In this document: in pieces, positions 1 through 7,066 of the stretch
How positions within the stretch are numbered: position 1 is the stretch's first letter
How the letters are laid out: the number at the start of each line of letters is the position of its first letter
NCBI GenBank assembly: GCA_036166735.1
Contig: JAYZHG010000137.1
Coordinates: 1-7,497, forward strand
Direction of reading: 5' to 3'
Origin: JAPYTU01 sp036166735
GTDB taxonomy: Bacteria; Bacteroidota; Bacteroidia; Cytophagales; MED-G16
DNA: 7,497 nucleotides
Notes under the pieces: generated by a model
What the model saw: only the letters and a program-made list of their open reading frames with translations
What the model was told of the DNA's origin: nothing
The model's database searches: none
Position numbers and translations under genes: made by a program

Positions 1-1189
1 CATCATATGGAGTTGTCCATAATTCTCCTGCATTATCACTTCTATAAATTCCAATAAAATTATTATCATCAATACCATCATCTTCATCACCAAGCAAAAC
101 AACATATATTCTATTTGGATCTGCATCAGTTAAACCAATTCTAGCTCCCCCATTGGAAAGAGCTACACCCCCTATAGGATCATACCAGCCACTTGCTTTA
201 ACAGAAAAACTTTGTCCACCATCTATAGACTTTAATATTTCTGTTATATTTTTTGTTGTATTGCTTTTAGCAATAAAAATAGTATTGGAATCATCTGTTT
301 TAAATTTAATATCCCATACCCTATCATTAAACACATTTAACCAAAAATTTCCCCCATCAATACTTTTATACAAACCTTTATTACCCGCAATCCATATTAA
401 ATCTGAATTATCTTTAGAAATTTCAATTGCTGAAATTTGAAAATCCGAACCATAAAAAATCTCATTCCATGTATCACCTCCATCAATACTTTTATACATA
501 TAACCATCTCTATTTGTAAAATATACTATATTTTCATCTGATGGATCAATTTCTATAGTTTCGACATGCCCATTTAAATTATAATCATCACCGACAGCTT
601 CCCAAGAAACACCTTTATTTTCTGACTTAAAAACACCTCCGGTTTCTCCACCAGAAAAAAGAATATTTGGATTTGACAATGATTGGTCAAAAGTATAAAC
701 ATTTAATTGTGATGATTTTGGAGATATATCATCTTGGGTATATATATCATTTTGATAAGTTGTAAAAGTTTCAATAGGGCCAATTGACACCCAACTACCC
801 TCATTTCCTTCATGATTTGAAAAGCTTAATTCATTATATGTAGAAGTTTTTATTAATTGATATGGTTTTTTAATAGGAATTTCAATAGTACCATCATCTA
901 GTAGATAATCCATTGAATTAATTATCATATTAAAATACTTAAAATTTTGTGTATGTGTATTTTTCTCAAAAACACGATCTCTGTAATATTTATCATATTC
1001 TCTATGAATTTCAAAATAATTTGGGGATTCTGAATATAAAAGATGCACCCAATGAGGATCTTTATCACTTATGGGAGGAACTGTCTTAAAAAGTGACTCG
1101 TATTTTGGTTTTGGCAAAAACATTTTACCCTTGTCTTGAGCTTCAAGAAAGTGAAAAGAAAATAAAATAAATATAAAAACTCTAATCAT
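1..1189 (-). CDS. Secreted BNR/sortilin-type repeat protein, 3' part cut off by the window edge
   Basis: I read this frame by hand from the ATG at 1189-1187; it stays open for 396 codons and runs off the left edge, so the C-terminus is missing. Residues 1-18 form a signal peptide (hydrophobic IFILFSFHFL, ending EAQ), so the product is exported. Residues 20-135 are a conserved-looking, non-repeat region. From about 165 on, BNR/Asp-box-like motifs follow the pattern SxDGGxxW: SENKGVSW (189-196), SIDGGDTW (234-241), SIDGGNFW (276-283), SIDGGQSF (321-328) and SDNAGELW (384-391). These belong to a beta-propeller of the VPS10/sialidase-like fold. In Bacteroidota such proteins often end in a type IX secretion sorting domain, but that part lies outside the window. 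The start is one base after the stop of the epimerase gene (TAA-T-ATG), so it is probably the third gene of that operon. The repeats do not establish a hydrolase activity; function is unknown. Confidence 0.9.
   Translation of the reverse strand, partial: MIRVFIFILFSFHFLEAQDKGKMFLPKPKYESLFKTVPPISDKDPHWVHLLYSESPNYFEIHREYDKYYRDRVFEKNTHTQNFKYFNMIINSMDYLLDDGTIEIPIKKPYQLIKTSTYNELSFSNHEGNEGSWVSIGPIETFTTYQNDIYTQDDISPKSSQLNVYTFDQSLSNPNILFSGGETGGVFKSENKGVSWEAVGDDYNLNGHVETIEIDPSDENIVYFTNRDGYMYKSIDGGDTWNEIFYGSDFQISAIEISKDNSDLIWIAGNKGLYKSIDGGNFWLNVFNDRVWDIKFKTDDSNTIFIAKSNTTKNITEILKSIDGGQSFSVKASGWYDPIGGVALSNGGARIGLTDADPNRIYVVLLGDEDDGIDDNNFIGIYRSDNAGELWTTPYD
354..497. repeat. Two identical 18-bp copies inside the BNR gene (354-371 and 480-497)
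   Basis: The sequence CCATCAATACTTTTATAC occurs exactly at 354-371 and again at 480-497, 126 bases (42 codons) apart and in the same frame. On the minus strand it encodes part of the YKSIDGG core of two consecutive BNR motifs (around residues 234 and 276). It reflects duplicated propeller blades that are still identical at DNA level here, not a mobile or regulatory repeat. Confidence 0.75.
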
Positions 1190-1190
1190 A

Positions 1191-2246
1191 TTAAACCAAT
1201 TCAACACCAAGGCCTGGTTTATCAAGTGGTTTCATTACACCATTTTTTAAATTAAAACCCCCAGAAACTAAGTCTTTTGCTAAATCTAAACTACCATCCA
1301 AATCTAAATATTTTGTATTAGGAAATGAAAGAGCAGTGTTTAATGCAGCAGAAATGCTTATTATACTTTCATCGTTACAACCCCACATAAGATCAATATC
1401 ATTTAATAAAGCAACATTAGCTATTTTTCTCCCAGAAGTAATTCCTCCACACTTCATAAGTTTAATATTAAAAATTTTACCGTAATTATTCTGAGAGTAT
1501 TTTATAGCATCCTCATATGATACAAGGCTCTCATCAAGAGCAATAATTTCTTTTAAACTATCAGGTAATTTTAAAAGTTGCTCAGTATTATCAACACTGA
1601 TGGGTTGTTCAATTAGTTCAACTCCTGTTGTTTCATTACAAAACTTTATAGTATCATCAATTGACCACCCCTGATTAGCATCAATTCTAATTTTAATTTT
1701 ACTACCAAACTTCTCATTAATCTTAGTAATTCTTTCAATATCATAATCAATTTTATCCCCTAACTTAATTTTTATATACCTAAAACCAGATGAATAATAC
1801 TCATTAATTTCTTCGATAGTTTCAGCAATATCTTTTATTCCTACAGTAATAGACGTTGGTAATTCTGGTATTATTCTTCCAAGAAATGACCCTAATGAAA
1901 TATTTATTGATTTACAGAAAGCATCATAAAGAGCAATGTTATATGCTGCTTTTGAACCAGGATCATTAATAAATTGATTTTCTACTTTATCTATGTTACT
2001 TACCAAATGAGAGATATCTCTACCTATTAATTCATTTTTAAAATCAAGAGAATTTTTATAAGACTCAGCAGTATCTAATCCCACAACATATTTAGAAACA
2101 TTTGATGACCCGAGACCAACAGTTCCATCGTTCAATATTATTTTTATAAATATGTTTTTTATAGATGATGTAGTCTTATATGCTATAGTATATGGCCTTG
2201 TAAGTTTGATATCTGCTAATTCTATTTCAATGTTATCAATTACCAT
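1191..2246 (-). CDS. dgcA: Enolase-superfamily dipeptide epimerase / N-acetyl-D-glutamate racemase (DgcA-like)
   Basis: This 351-residue protein has the muconate-lactonizing subgroup layout: a capping domain (about 1-125) and a TIM barrel (about 130-340). The acid/base KxK motif is at 159-161 (IKIKLG). The Mg2+ ligands are D189 (RIDANQGW), E213 (ELIEQP) and D238 (ALDES). The opposite catalytic lysine is K262 in NIKLMK. A DxD motif at 315-317 (YLDLDG) matches the one that binds the dipeptide amino group in L-Ala-D/L-Glu epimerases, and GCNDES (289-294) sits where the family's GC loop lies. The catalytic set is complete and the length normal. It starts 11 nt inside the end of the DUF1611 gene, so the two are probably co-translated. 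That pairing matches DgcN-DgcA, in which DgcA converts N-acetyl-D-Glu to N-acetyl-L-Glu. The alternative is a true L-Ala-D/L-Glu epimerase for murein peptide recycling; sequence alone does not separate the two. It is cytoplasmic, with no signal peptide. Confidence 0.85.
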   Translation of the reverse strand: MVIDNIEIELADIKLTRPYTIAYKTTSSIKNIFIKIILNDGTVGLGSSNVSKYVVGLDTAESYKNSLDFKNELIGRDISHLVSNIDKVENQFINDPGSKAAYNIALYDAFCKSINISLGSFLGRIIPELPTSITVGIKDIAETIEEINEYYSSGFRYIKIKLGDKIDYDIERITKINEKFGSKIKIRIDANQGWSIDDTIKFCNETTGVELIEQPISVDNTEQLLKLPDSLKEIIALDESLVSYEDAIKYSQNNYGKIFNIKLMKCGGITSGRKIANVALLNDIDLMWGCNDESIISISAALNTALSFPNTKYLDLDGSLDLAKDLVSGGFNLKNGVMKPLDKPGLGVELV

Positions 2247-3315
2247 ATTTATTTTTTAAAATTTCAACTATTCCATCCATCCCCTCATCAATAGGTAAGA
2301 AAACAGGAATATTTAAATCAGTAGCTATTGATTTTTTGTGAAATATTTTTTCTTGATCTGTCATTCCCTGCGTATTTAATGTAATAGCTATAACATCTTT
2401 TCCATATGATTTAATTAGATCTATTTCAGACTCAAGAGAAGGCATTATTGCATCAACATGTTCCCAACCATCAAAATGCTTTCTTTTTGGTGAATGTTGC
2501 AATATAACACCATCAACATTTGCAGAAATTAAGAATTCACTACCACATGGACCAGAAGGATTCCTTAATGCGGCCTGACCTTCAATTAAAATAAACTCTG
2601 GTTTCTTATCTTGATAACATTCACATATTGATCTTTCTAATTCACCAGAAACAAAATCATTTAGTGTAGAATCAAATATGAAACCATAATCCCAACCTTG
2701 CATCCAACCAGTCTGACCAGTATATATCATATCAGAACTAATATCATGTTTTTCCAATTCCTCAACTACTAATTTTGCAGTAGTCCTCTTACCCAAACCA
2801 CAATCAGTACCCAAAACTACAATTTTTGGTGATTTAACATCATAAATTTTTCCAGACCAAAAATTTAGTTGATCTCTAGATTTTGATACCCTTACATCAT
2901 ATATTTTAACATTTTTATCTTCTGCAATTTTCTTAAGCTGAGAATCATAATTTAATATAGAATGAAGACCATTAACAATAGAAATATTATTATTTAAAGC
3001 TAAAATAACATCATTTCTCATTTCTTTAGGTAAGATTCCTCCTGCAGAAGCTACGCCTATTATACAATAATTAACATCAATTCCAGCTTCTAAAAAAGAT
3101 TCCACATTTTTAAATACTGGTATATCACTTTCAGTACTAGACATAAATACATTACCATGTTTATTACTATGAACATATTTTGCATGAAACTTATCATCAA
3201 TAACAGATTTTATGATAAATCTTTTAGAACCCCTTATTAAACCATGGGCAGTTTTTGCTGATTTTGTATCAAACTTACCATTTGTCAATACAATTGCATT
3301 ACCTGATACTTTCAT
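2236..3315 (-). CDS. dgcN: DUF1611 family protein, DgcN-like (putative D-glutamate N-acetyltransferase)
   Basis: This 359-residue cytoplasmic protein has the two-part DUF1611 architecture: a Rossmann-like N-terminal domain (about 1-155, with CIIGVASAGGILPKEMR at 84-100) and a P-loop-like C-terminal domain. The C-terminal half carries a Walker-A-type loop GTDCGLGKRTT (169-179), TGQTGWMQG (199-207), a Walker-B-like strand ending in IEGQ (244-247) followed by NPSGPCGSEFL (252-262), and QHSPKRKHFDGWE (273-285). DUF1611 proteins were long uncharacterised. One branch, DgcN of marine Proteobacteria, is reported to N-acetylate D-glutamate, working with the racemase DgcA. The 11-nt overlap with a DgcA-like epimerase is the main reason for this call; the assignment to the DgcN branch and the acetyl donor are inferred. 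The ATG at 3315 is the first gene start after the divergent gap and gives the expected N-terminus. No regulator gene of the pair is present in the window. Confidence 0.75.
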   Translation of the reverse strand: MKVSGNAIVLTNGKFDTKSAKTAHGLIRGSKRFIIKSVIDDKFHAKYVHSNKHGNVFMSSTESDIPVFKNVESFLEAGIDVNYCIIGVASAGGILPKEMRNDVILALNNNISIVNGLHSILNYDSQLKKIAEDKNVKIYDVRVSKSRDQLNFWSGKIYDVKSPKIVVLGTDCGLGKRTTAKLVVEELEKHDISSDMIYTGQTGWMQGWDYGFIFDSTLNDFVSGELERSICECYQDKKPEFILIEGQAALRNPSGPCGSEFLISANVDGVILQHSPKRKHFDGWEHVDAIMPSLESEIDLIKSYGKDVIAITLNTQGMTDQEKIFHKKSIATDLNIPVFLPIDEGMDGIVEILKNKYGN

Positions 3316-3381
3316 TTTAGATTATAAAGAATGTTAGTTTGTCAATATTAATAATTTTGAGATTTATATTTGCCTTAAATT
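3316..3381. promoter_or_regulatory. Divergent intergenic region between the dgcN-like operon and msrB operon
   Basis: These 66 bp are the only sizeable non-coding sequence in the window and must hold the start signals for both operons. The rightward side has a clear Bacteroidota-type element (listed separately). On the minus strand no TAnnTTTG exists. The nearest thing to a promoter is TTGACA (3345-3340) with TATAAT (3326-3321), but the 13-nt spacer is shorter than normal, so that reading is weak. No long inverted repeat that would be an obvious operator is seen, and neither start codon has a Shine-Dalgarno sequence, as expected in Bacteroidota. Confidence 0.5.
3339..3372 (+). promoter_or_regulatory. 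Candidate Bacteroidota sigma-A promoter of msrB operon
   Basis: TATATTTG at 3365-3372 fits the Bacteroidota -7 consensus TAnnTTTG in every fixed position. A TTG (3339-3341, within TTTG at 3338-3341) lies 23 nt upstream, at the long end of the spacing known for the -33 element in flavobacteria. The element ends only 9 nt before the msrB ATG, so transcription would begin a few bases before, or nearly at, the start codon. Confidence 0.5.
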
Positions 3382-3744
3382 ATGAAAAAATCACTTAATA
3401 CAAAACAAATAGATATTTTAAGAAAAAAAGGAACTGAACCTGCCTTTTCTGGTAAGTTACTCCATAATAAAGGAGATGGTTTATATTCTTGTGTAGGATG
3501 TGGAAATACATTATTTTCTTCAAAAGAAAAATATGACTCAGGTTCAGGATGGCCTAGCTTCTTTGATACGTATAATTCTAAATCAGTAAAAACAAAAATT
3601 GATTATTCTTATGGTATGAAAAGAACAGAAGTTATTTGTTATAATTGTAATGGACATTTAGGTCATTTATTTGATGATGGACCAAAATATACTGGAAAAA
3701 GATATTGTATTAATTCAAAGATTTTAAATTTTACTAAAAAATGA
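3382..3744 (+). CDS. msrB: Peptide-methionine (R)-S-oxide reductase MsrB
   Basis: It reduces the R-epimer of methionine sulfoxide in oxidised proteins or free methionine, with electrons usually supplied by thioredoxin. The 120 residues hold the whole SelR/MsrB domain: zinc-binding CxxC pairs C37-C40 (CVGCG) and C86-C89 (CYNCN), the SGSGWPSF signature (53-60), HLGHLFDDGP (92-101) and the catalytic cysteine C109 in RYCINS. The only cysteines are the four zinc ligands and C109, so no resolving cysteine is present, as in a known subset of MsrB proteins. There is no signal peptide, so it acts in the cytoplasm. It is slightly shorter than typical free-standing MsrB because the N-terminal extension is minimal. 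It is the first gene of the rightward operon and its stop overlaps the start of the ROK kinase by 4 nt (ATGA). Confidence 0.96.
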   Translation: MKKSLNTKQIDILRKKGTEPAFSGKLLHNKGDGLYSCVGCGNTLFSSKEKYDSGSGWPSFFDTYNSKSVKTKIDYSYGMKRTEVICYNCNGHLGHLFDDGPKYTGKRYCINSKILNFTKK

Positions 3745-4679
3745 AAAGTGTAATTGGAATTGATATTGGAGGAACAATTACAAAAATTGGAATTGTTTCT
3801 AAAGAAGCAGATATATTAAAAAAAACATCATTTAGAACAAAAGACTACAAAGGTTTTTCATCATACATAGATAAAATACATTCTTCAATCGTTAATATCA
3901 ATAATAATATTGAAATTTTAGGTATTGGTATTGGTGCACCAAATGCTTCAAAAAATGGTACCATTGAAACACCCGCTAACCTTAATTGGTCTGGTAATCT
4001 AAATCTTGTTCAAAACCTTAAAAAAAAATTGAATCTACCTGTCTTTTTATCTAATGATGCTAATTGTGCTACAATTGGTGAAATGATGTATGGTAAAGCT
4101 AAAAATTTAAAAGACTTCATAGTTATAACATTAGGAACAGGTCTTGGTAGCGGAATCGTAAGTAATGGTAAATTAGTTGAAGGATATGATGGTTTCGCAG
4201 CTGAATTAGGACATTTTTCTATTAATAATAGTGAAGGGAGATTAACAGGACTTGGAGTTAAAAGTGGACTTGAAGCATATGTATCAGCGACTGGAATTAA
4301 AAGAACAATAATGTACATGTTATCTAAATATATGAATGATAGTATTTTTAGAGGAATAGCATTCAATGACTTGCATGGTGAAGATATCACAAAAGCTGCA
4401 GAAAATAATGATTTTATTTCTATTAAAGCATTTGAGTATACTGGAAAAATACTTGGTAAAACTTTAGCTAATTTTGTTACTTTCAGTCAGCCAGAAGCAA
4501 TAATTCTTACAGGAGGTTTAGCTCACTCTGGAAAATGGATACTTAACCCTACAATAAAATCATTTAATAAAAATTTACTCCCATTCTATCAAAATAAAGT
4601 AAAAATTTTATTATCTGGTCTAGAAGATAAACACTCTGCAATTTTAGGTTCAGCTGCCCTAGTATGGAAAAATATATAA
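3741..4679 (+). CDS. ROK-family sugar kinase (glucokinase-like) lacking the zinc-binding cysteines
   Basis: ROK kinases phosphorylate hexoses such as glucose, or N-acetyl-hexosamines, with ATP. The 312 residues show the N-terminal phosphate-binding loop DIGGT (8-12), the catalytic aspartate D106 in SNDAN, the second phosphate loop LGTGLGSG (131-138), the sugar-binding ELGH (155-158) and the C-terminal adenosine segment LTGGLAHSG (256-264). The length is typical, and no helix-turn-helix precedes the kinase, so it is an enzyme and not a ROK repressor. Odd: the family zinc motif CxCGxxGCxE is replaced by TGLGVKSGLE (169-178), so all three cysteines are gone while the flanking EAYVSATG is kept. 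H158 remains. Glucokinase is the default guess, but the exact sugar cannot be read from the sequence. It overlaps msrB by 4 nt and the receptor gene by 16 nt. Confidence 0.88.
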   Translation: MKSVIGIDIGGTITKIGIVSKEADILKKTSFRTKDYKGFSSYIDKIHSSIVNINNNIEILGIGIGAPNASKNGTIETPANLNWSGNLNLVQNLKKKLNLPVFLSNDANCATIGEMMYGKAKNLKDFIVITLGTGLGSGIVSNGKLVEGYDGFAAELGHFSINNSEGRLTGLGVKSGLEAYVSATGIKRTIMYMLSKYMNDSIFRGIAFNDLHGEDITKAAENNDFISIKAFEYTGKILGKTLANFVTFSQPEAIILTGGLAHSGKWILNPTIKSFNKNLLPFYQNKVKILLSGLEDKHSAILGSAALVWKNI

Positions 4680-7066
4680 TAAAATTATTAATTGTCTTAT
4701 TCTATTTTATAAACAATCCAATTCTTGCACAAAAAGTGTACGTAGTTGACAATAATAATGAACCTATCTATAATGTGAGCTTTTATAAAAAAGACCTTTC
4801 AAAGGGTATTTTTTCAAATTTTAATGGTGAAGTAGATTTATCAATATTTGAAAATAGAGATAGTATAGTAATTCAACACCCAACTTATAATAGTACTATA
4901 AAAATTAAATCTGAGATAGTTAAACAAAAAAATATAATTCTATTTGAAAAAATAATTAATATCGATGAAATAGTTTTTTCAGTAAATAAGTGGAGTGAAA
5001 ATTTAAGTGATGTAAGTAATAAAATTCTTAGTATCTCTGAAAAAAAAATAAAAGAATTATCTCCTCAAACATCTGCAGATCTTCTTGAAAAAACAGGTGA
5101 AGTTTTTGTTCAAAAAAGTCAATTAGGAGGAGGAAGCCCAATGATTAGAGGATTTTCATCAAACAGAATATTATTGTCATTAGATGGCATACGAATGAAT
5201 AATGCAATATTTAGAAGTGGAAATATTCATAATATCATATCAATAGATCCAAATACTCTAGAAGGTGTTGAAGTTCTATATGGGCCAGCTTCAGTAATGT
5301 ATGGAAGTGATGCTATTGGTGGAGCAATAAACTTTAAAATAAAAGATCCAAAATTTAATATTGATAATAAAATAAAAATTAATGGCTCTCAAAACATTCA
5401 ATATAATTCATCCAGTAAATCAAAACATTATAACTTATTTCTTAATATAGGATTAAAAAAAATAGCAACTATAACAAGTTTTTCATTTAACAATTTTCAT
5501 GATTTAAGAAGTGGATCTAAAAGAAAAAGTAAATACAAAAATTTTGGTAAAAGAACTGAATATGTTAAGAGAAATTACATAAAAAATATTGATGAAATCA
5601 TTACAAATACTAACCATAACATTCAAAAATTCAGTAACTATTCACAAAATAACTTTATCCAAAAAATAAACTATAAAATAAATGATGATATTAACTTAAT
5701 TTATGGACTCTATTATTCTAAATCATCAAATATTCCAAGATATGACAGATTAACTCTTTATGATGACCTACTAACACCAAAATATGCAGAGTGGTACTAT
5801 GGTCCTAATTTATTTCTAATGAATAAAATTGAACTCAACTATTTTATTAAAAATAAATTCTTTGATGCTTTTAAATTAAATTTTTCAAAACAAAATATAG
5901 AAGAAAGTAGAATTTCAAGAAAATTTAATGATTTATATATTAAAAATAGAATAGAAAAAGTTGATATCTACTCTTTTAATTTAGATTTTGATAAGAAAAA
6001 AAATGGAAAAGAATTTTTTTATGGTTATGAATTATATACTAACAAAATAAATTCAAATGCTTTTGAAAAAAACATAAACACAAATGAAGAAGAAAAAATA
6101 TCAACAAGATATCCTGATGGAGGCACTAACTTCTTAATAAACTCTATTTATTTATCATATAAAAAAATAAATAAAAACCTGAATTATAATTTTGGAATTA
6201 GAGGAACTAAAACAAATTTAAAGTCAAAAATTTCTAGTGATTTTTTTAATTTTCCTTTCTCAGAAGTTAAAATAAATACATCATCAATTAGTGGCAGTTT
6301 TGGTTTAATTTATAACTATTCAAAAAATTCATCTTTAAAATTTCTCTATTCTAACGGATTTCGTTCACCTAACTTAGATGATGTTGGAAAAGTTTTTGAT
6401 TCAGAACCTGGCAATATCATTGTTCCAAACACTGAATTAAACCCCGAATATGCAAATAATTTTGAAATAAACTTTATATCAAGAAAGAAGAATATCGAAT
6501 TTAATGGATCCATCTATTATACTAATTTAAATAGTGCAATTATACGATCCAATGGAACTTTTAATGGAGTAGACTCAATAATGTACGATGGCAGTTTAAG
6601 TAAAGTACAAACTTTAAAAAACTCTGGAAAAGCATATGTTTTTGGTTTTAGTTATATGATAAATTATAAAATAAATAATAATTTAAATTTAAAATCATCA
6701 CTATCATTTAACCAATCTAAAGACCTTTCGACCAAACTTCCTCTTAGACACTCTTCTCCAATATTTGGTCAAACAAGTGTAAATTTCACAAAAAGAAATA
6801 TTAAAATGAGTTATTATATTAATTATAATGGAAAAAAAGATATTTCTAATTTTTCTCCTAGTGAATTAAATAAATTATACCTATATACTAAAGATGGTTC
6901 TCCAGCTTGGTTAACTAATAATATTTCATTTATTTACAACATAAACTATTTAGCTAAAATTAATTTTTCTTGTGAAAATGTTTTTGATATACACTATAGA
7001 AGTTACTCATCGGGAATTAGTGCACCAGGAAGAAATTTTAACATTGGATTAAACATGTCTTTTTAA
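4664..7066 (+). CDS. TonB-dependent outer-membrane receptor
   Basis: This is an outer-membrane channel that takes up a ligand with energy from TonB-ExbBD. Residues 1-23 are a signal peptide (IIKLLIVLFYF..., ending LAQ). Residues about 24-98 form a shortened carboxypeptidase-regulatory-like domain. A linker with VNKWSENLSDVSNKI (108-122) follows, in the zone where a TonB box would lie. The plug spans about 125-229 and includes SPMIRGFSSNRILLSLDGIR (158-177) and VEVLYGPASVMYGSDAIGG (202-220). A beta-barrel fills the rest, with the conserved FRSPNLDD (566-573) and a C-terminal strand ending in phenylalanine (GLNMSF), the normal barrel-assembly signal. The plug and FRSPNLDD resemble the heme/siderophore/B12 class more than SusC (no SusD neighbour, 800 aa), but the ligand is not determinable. 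The start lies inside the ROK gene; it is favoured because it gives a complete signal peptide. Confidence 0.93.
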   Translation: MEKYIIKLLIVLFYFINNPILAQKVYVVDNNNEPIYNVSFYKKDLSKGIFSNFNGEVDLSIFENRDSIVIQHPTYNSTIKIKSEIVKQKNIILFEKIINIDEIVFSVNKWSENLSDVSNKILSISEKKIKELSPQTSADLLEKTGEVFVQKSQLGGGSPMIRGFSSNRILLSLDGIRMNNAIFRSGNIHNIISIDPNTLEGVEVLYGPASVMYGSDAIGGAINFKIKDPKFNIDNKIKINGSQNIQYNSSSKSKHYNLFLNIGLKKIATITSFSFNNFHDLRSGSKRKSKYKNFGKRTEYVKRNYIKNIDEIITNTNHNIQKFSNYSQNNFIQKINYKINDDINLIYGLYYSKSSNIPRYDRLTLYDDLLTPKYAEWYYGPNLFLMNKIELNYFIKNKFFDAFKLNFSKQNIEESRISRKFNDLYIKNRIEKVDIYSFNLDFDKKKNGKEFFYGYELYTNKINSNAFEKNINTNEEEKISTRYPDGGTNFLINSIYLSYKKINKNLNYNFGIRGTKTNLKSKISSDFFNFPFSEVKINTSSISGSFGLIYNYSKNSSLKFLYSNGFRSPNLDDVGKVFDSEPGNIIVPNTELNPEYANNFEINFISRKKNIEFNGSIYYTNLNSAIIRSNGTFNGVDSIMYDGSLSKVQTLKNSGKAYVFGFSYMINYKINNNLNLKSSLSFNQSKDLSTKLPLRHSSPIFGQTSVNFTKRNIKMSYYINYNGKKDISNFSPSELNKLYLYTKDGSPAWLTNNISFIYNINYLAKINFSCENVFDIHYRSYSSGISAPGRNFNIGLNMSF

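Noticed and set aside
153..440. 95-codon open frame on the plus strand
   Set aside because: It is antisense to the BNR gene, whose minus-strand frame is open for 396 codons with a signal peptide and five repeat motifs. The plus-strand translation shows no domain.
1..1189. Glycosyl hydrolase or sialidase annotation for the BNR protein
   Set aside because: BNR/Asp-box motifs are structural and occur in many non-enzymatic propellers. No catalytic residues of sialidases could be identified in the visible part.
3321..3345. Sigma-70-like TTGACA/TATAAT promoter for the leftward operon
   Set aside because: The spacer is 13 nt and Bacteroidota sigma-A does not normally use these hexamers; in DNA this AT-rich a TATAAT is expected by chance. 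It is mentioned only in the intergenic entry.
4020..4028. Run of nine A residues, a possible slippage or programmed frameshift site
   Set aside because: It reads as three lysine codons (K94-K96) in the intact ROK frame, and A-runs of similar length are common in this AT-rich sequence. No downstream alternative frame or stimulatory structure is seen.
4010..4390. 126-codon open frame on the minus strand
   Set aside because: It lies wholly within the ROK kinase gene on the opposite strand, and the kinase frame carries clear catalytic motifs through this stretch.
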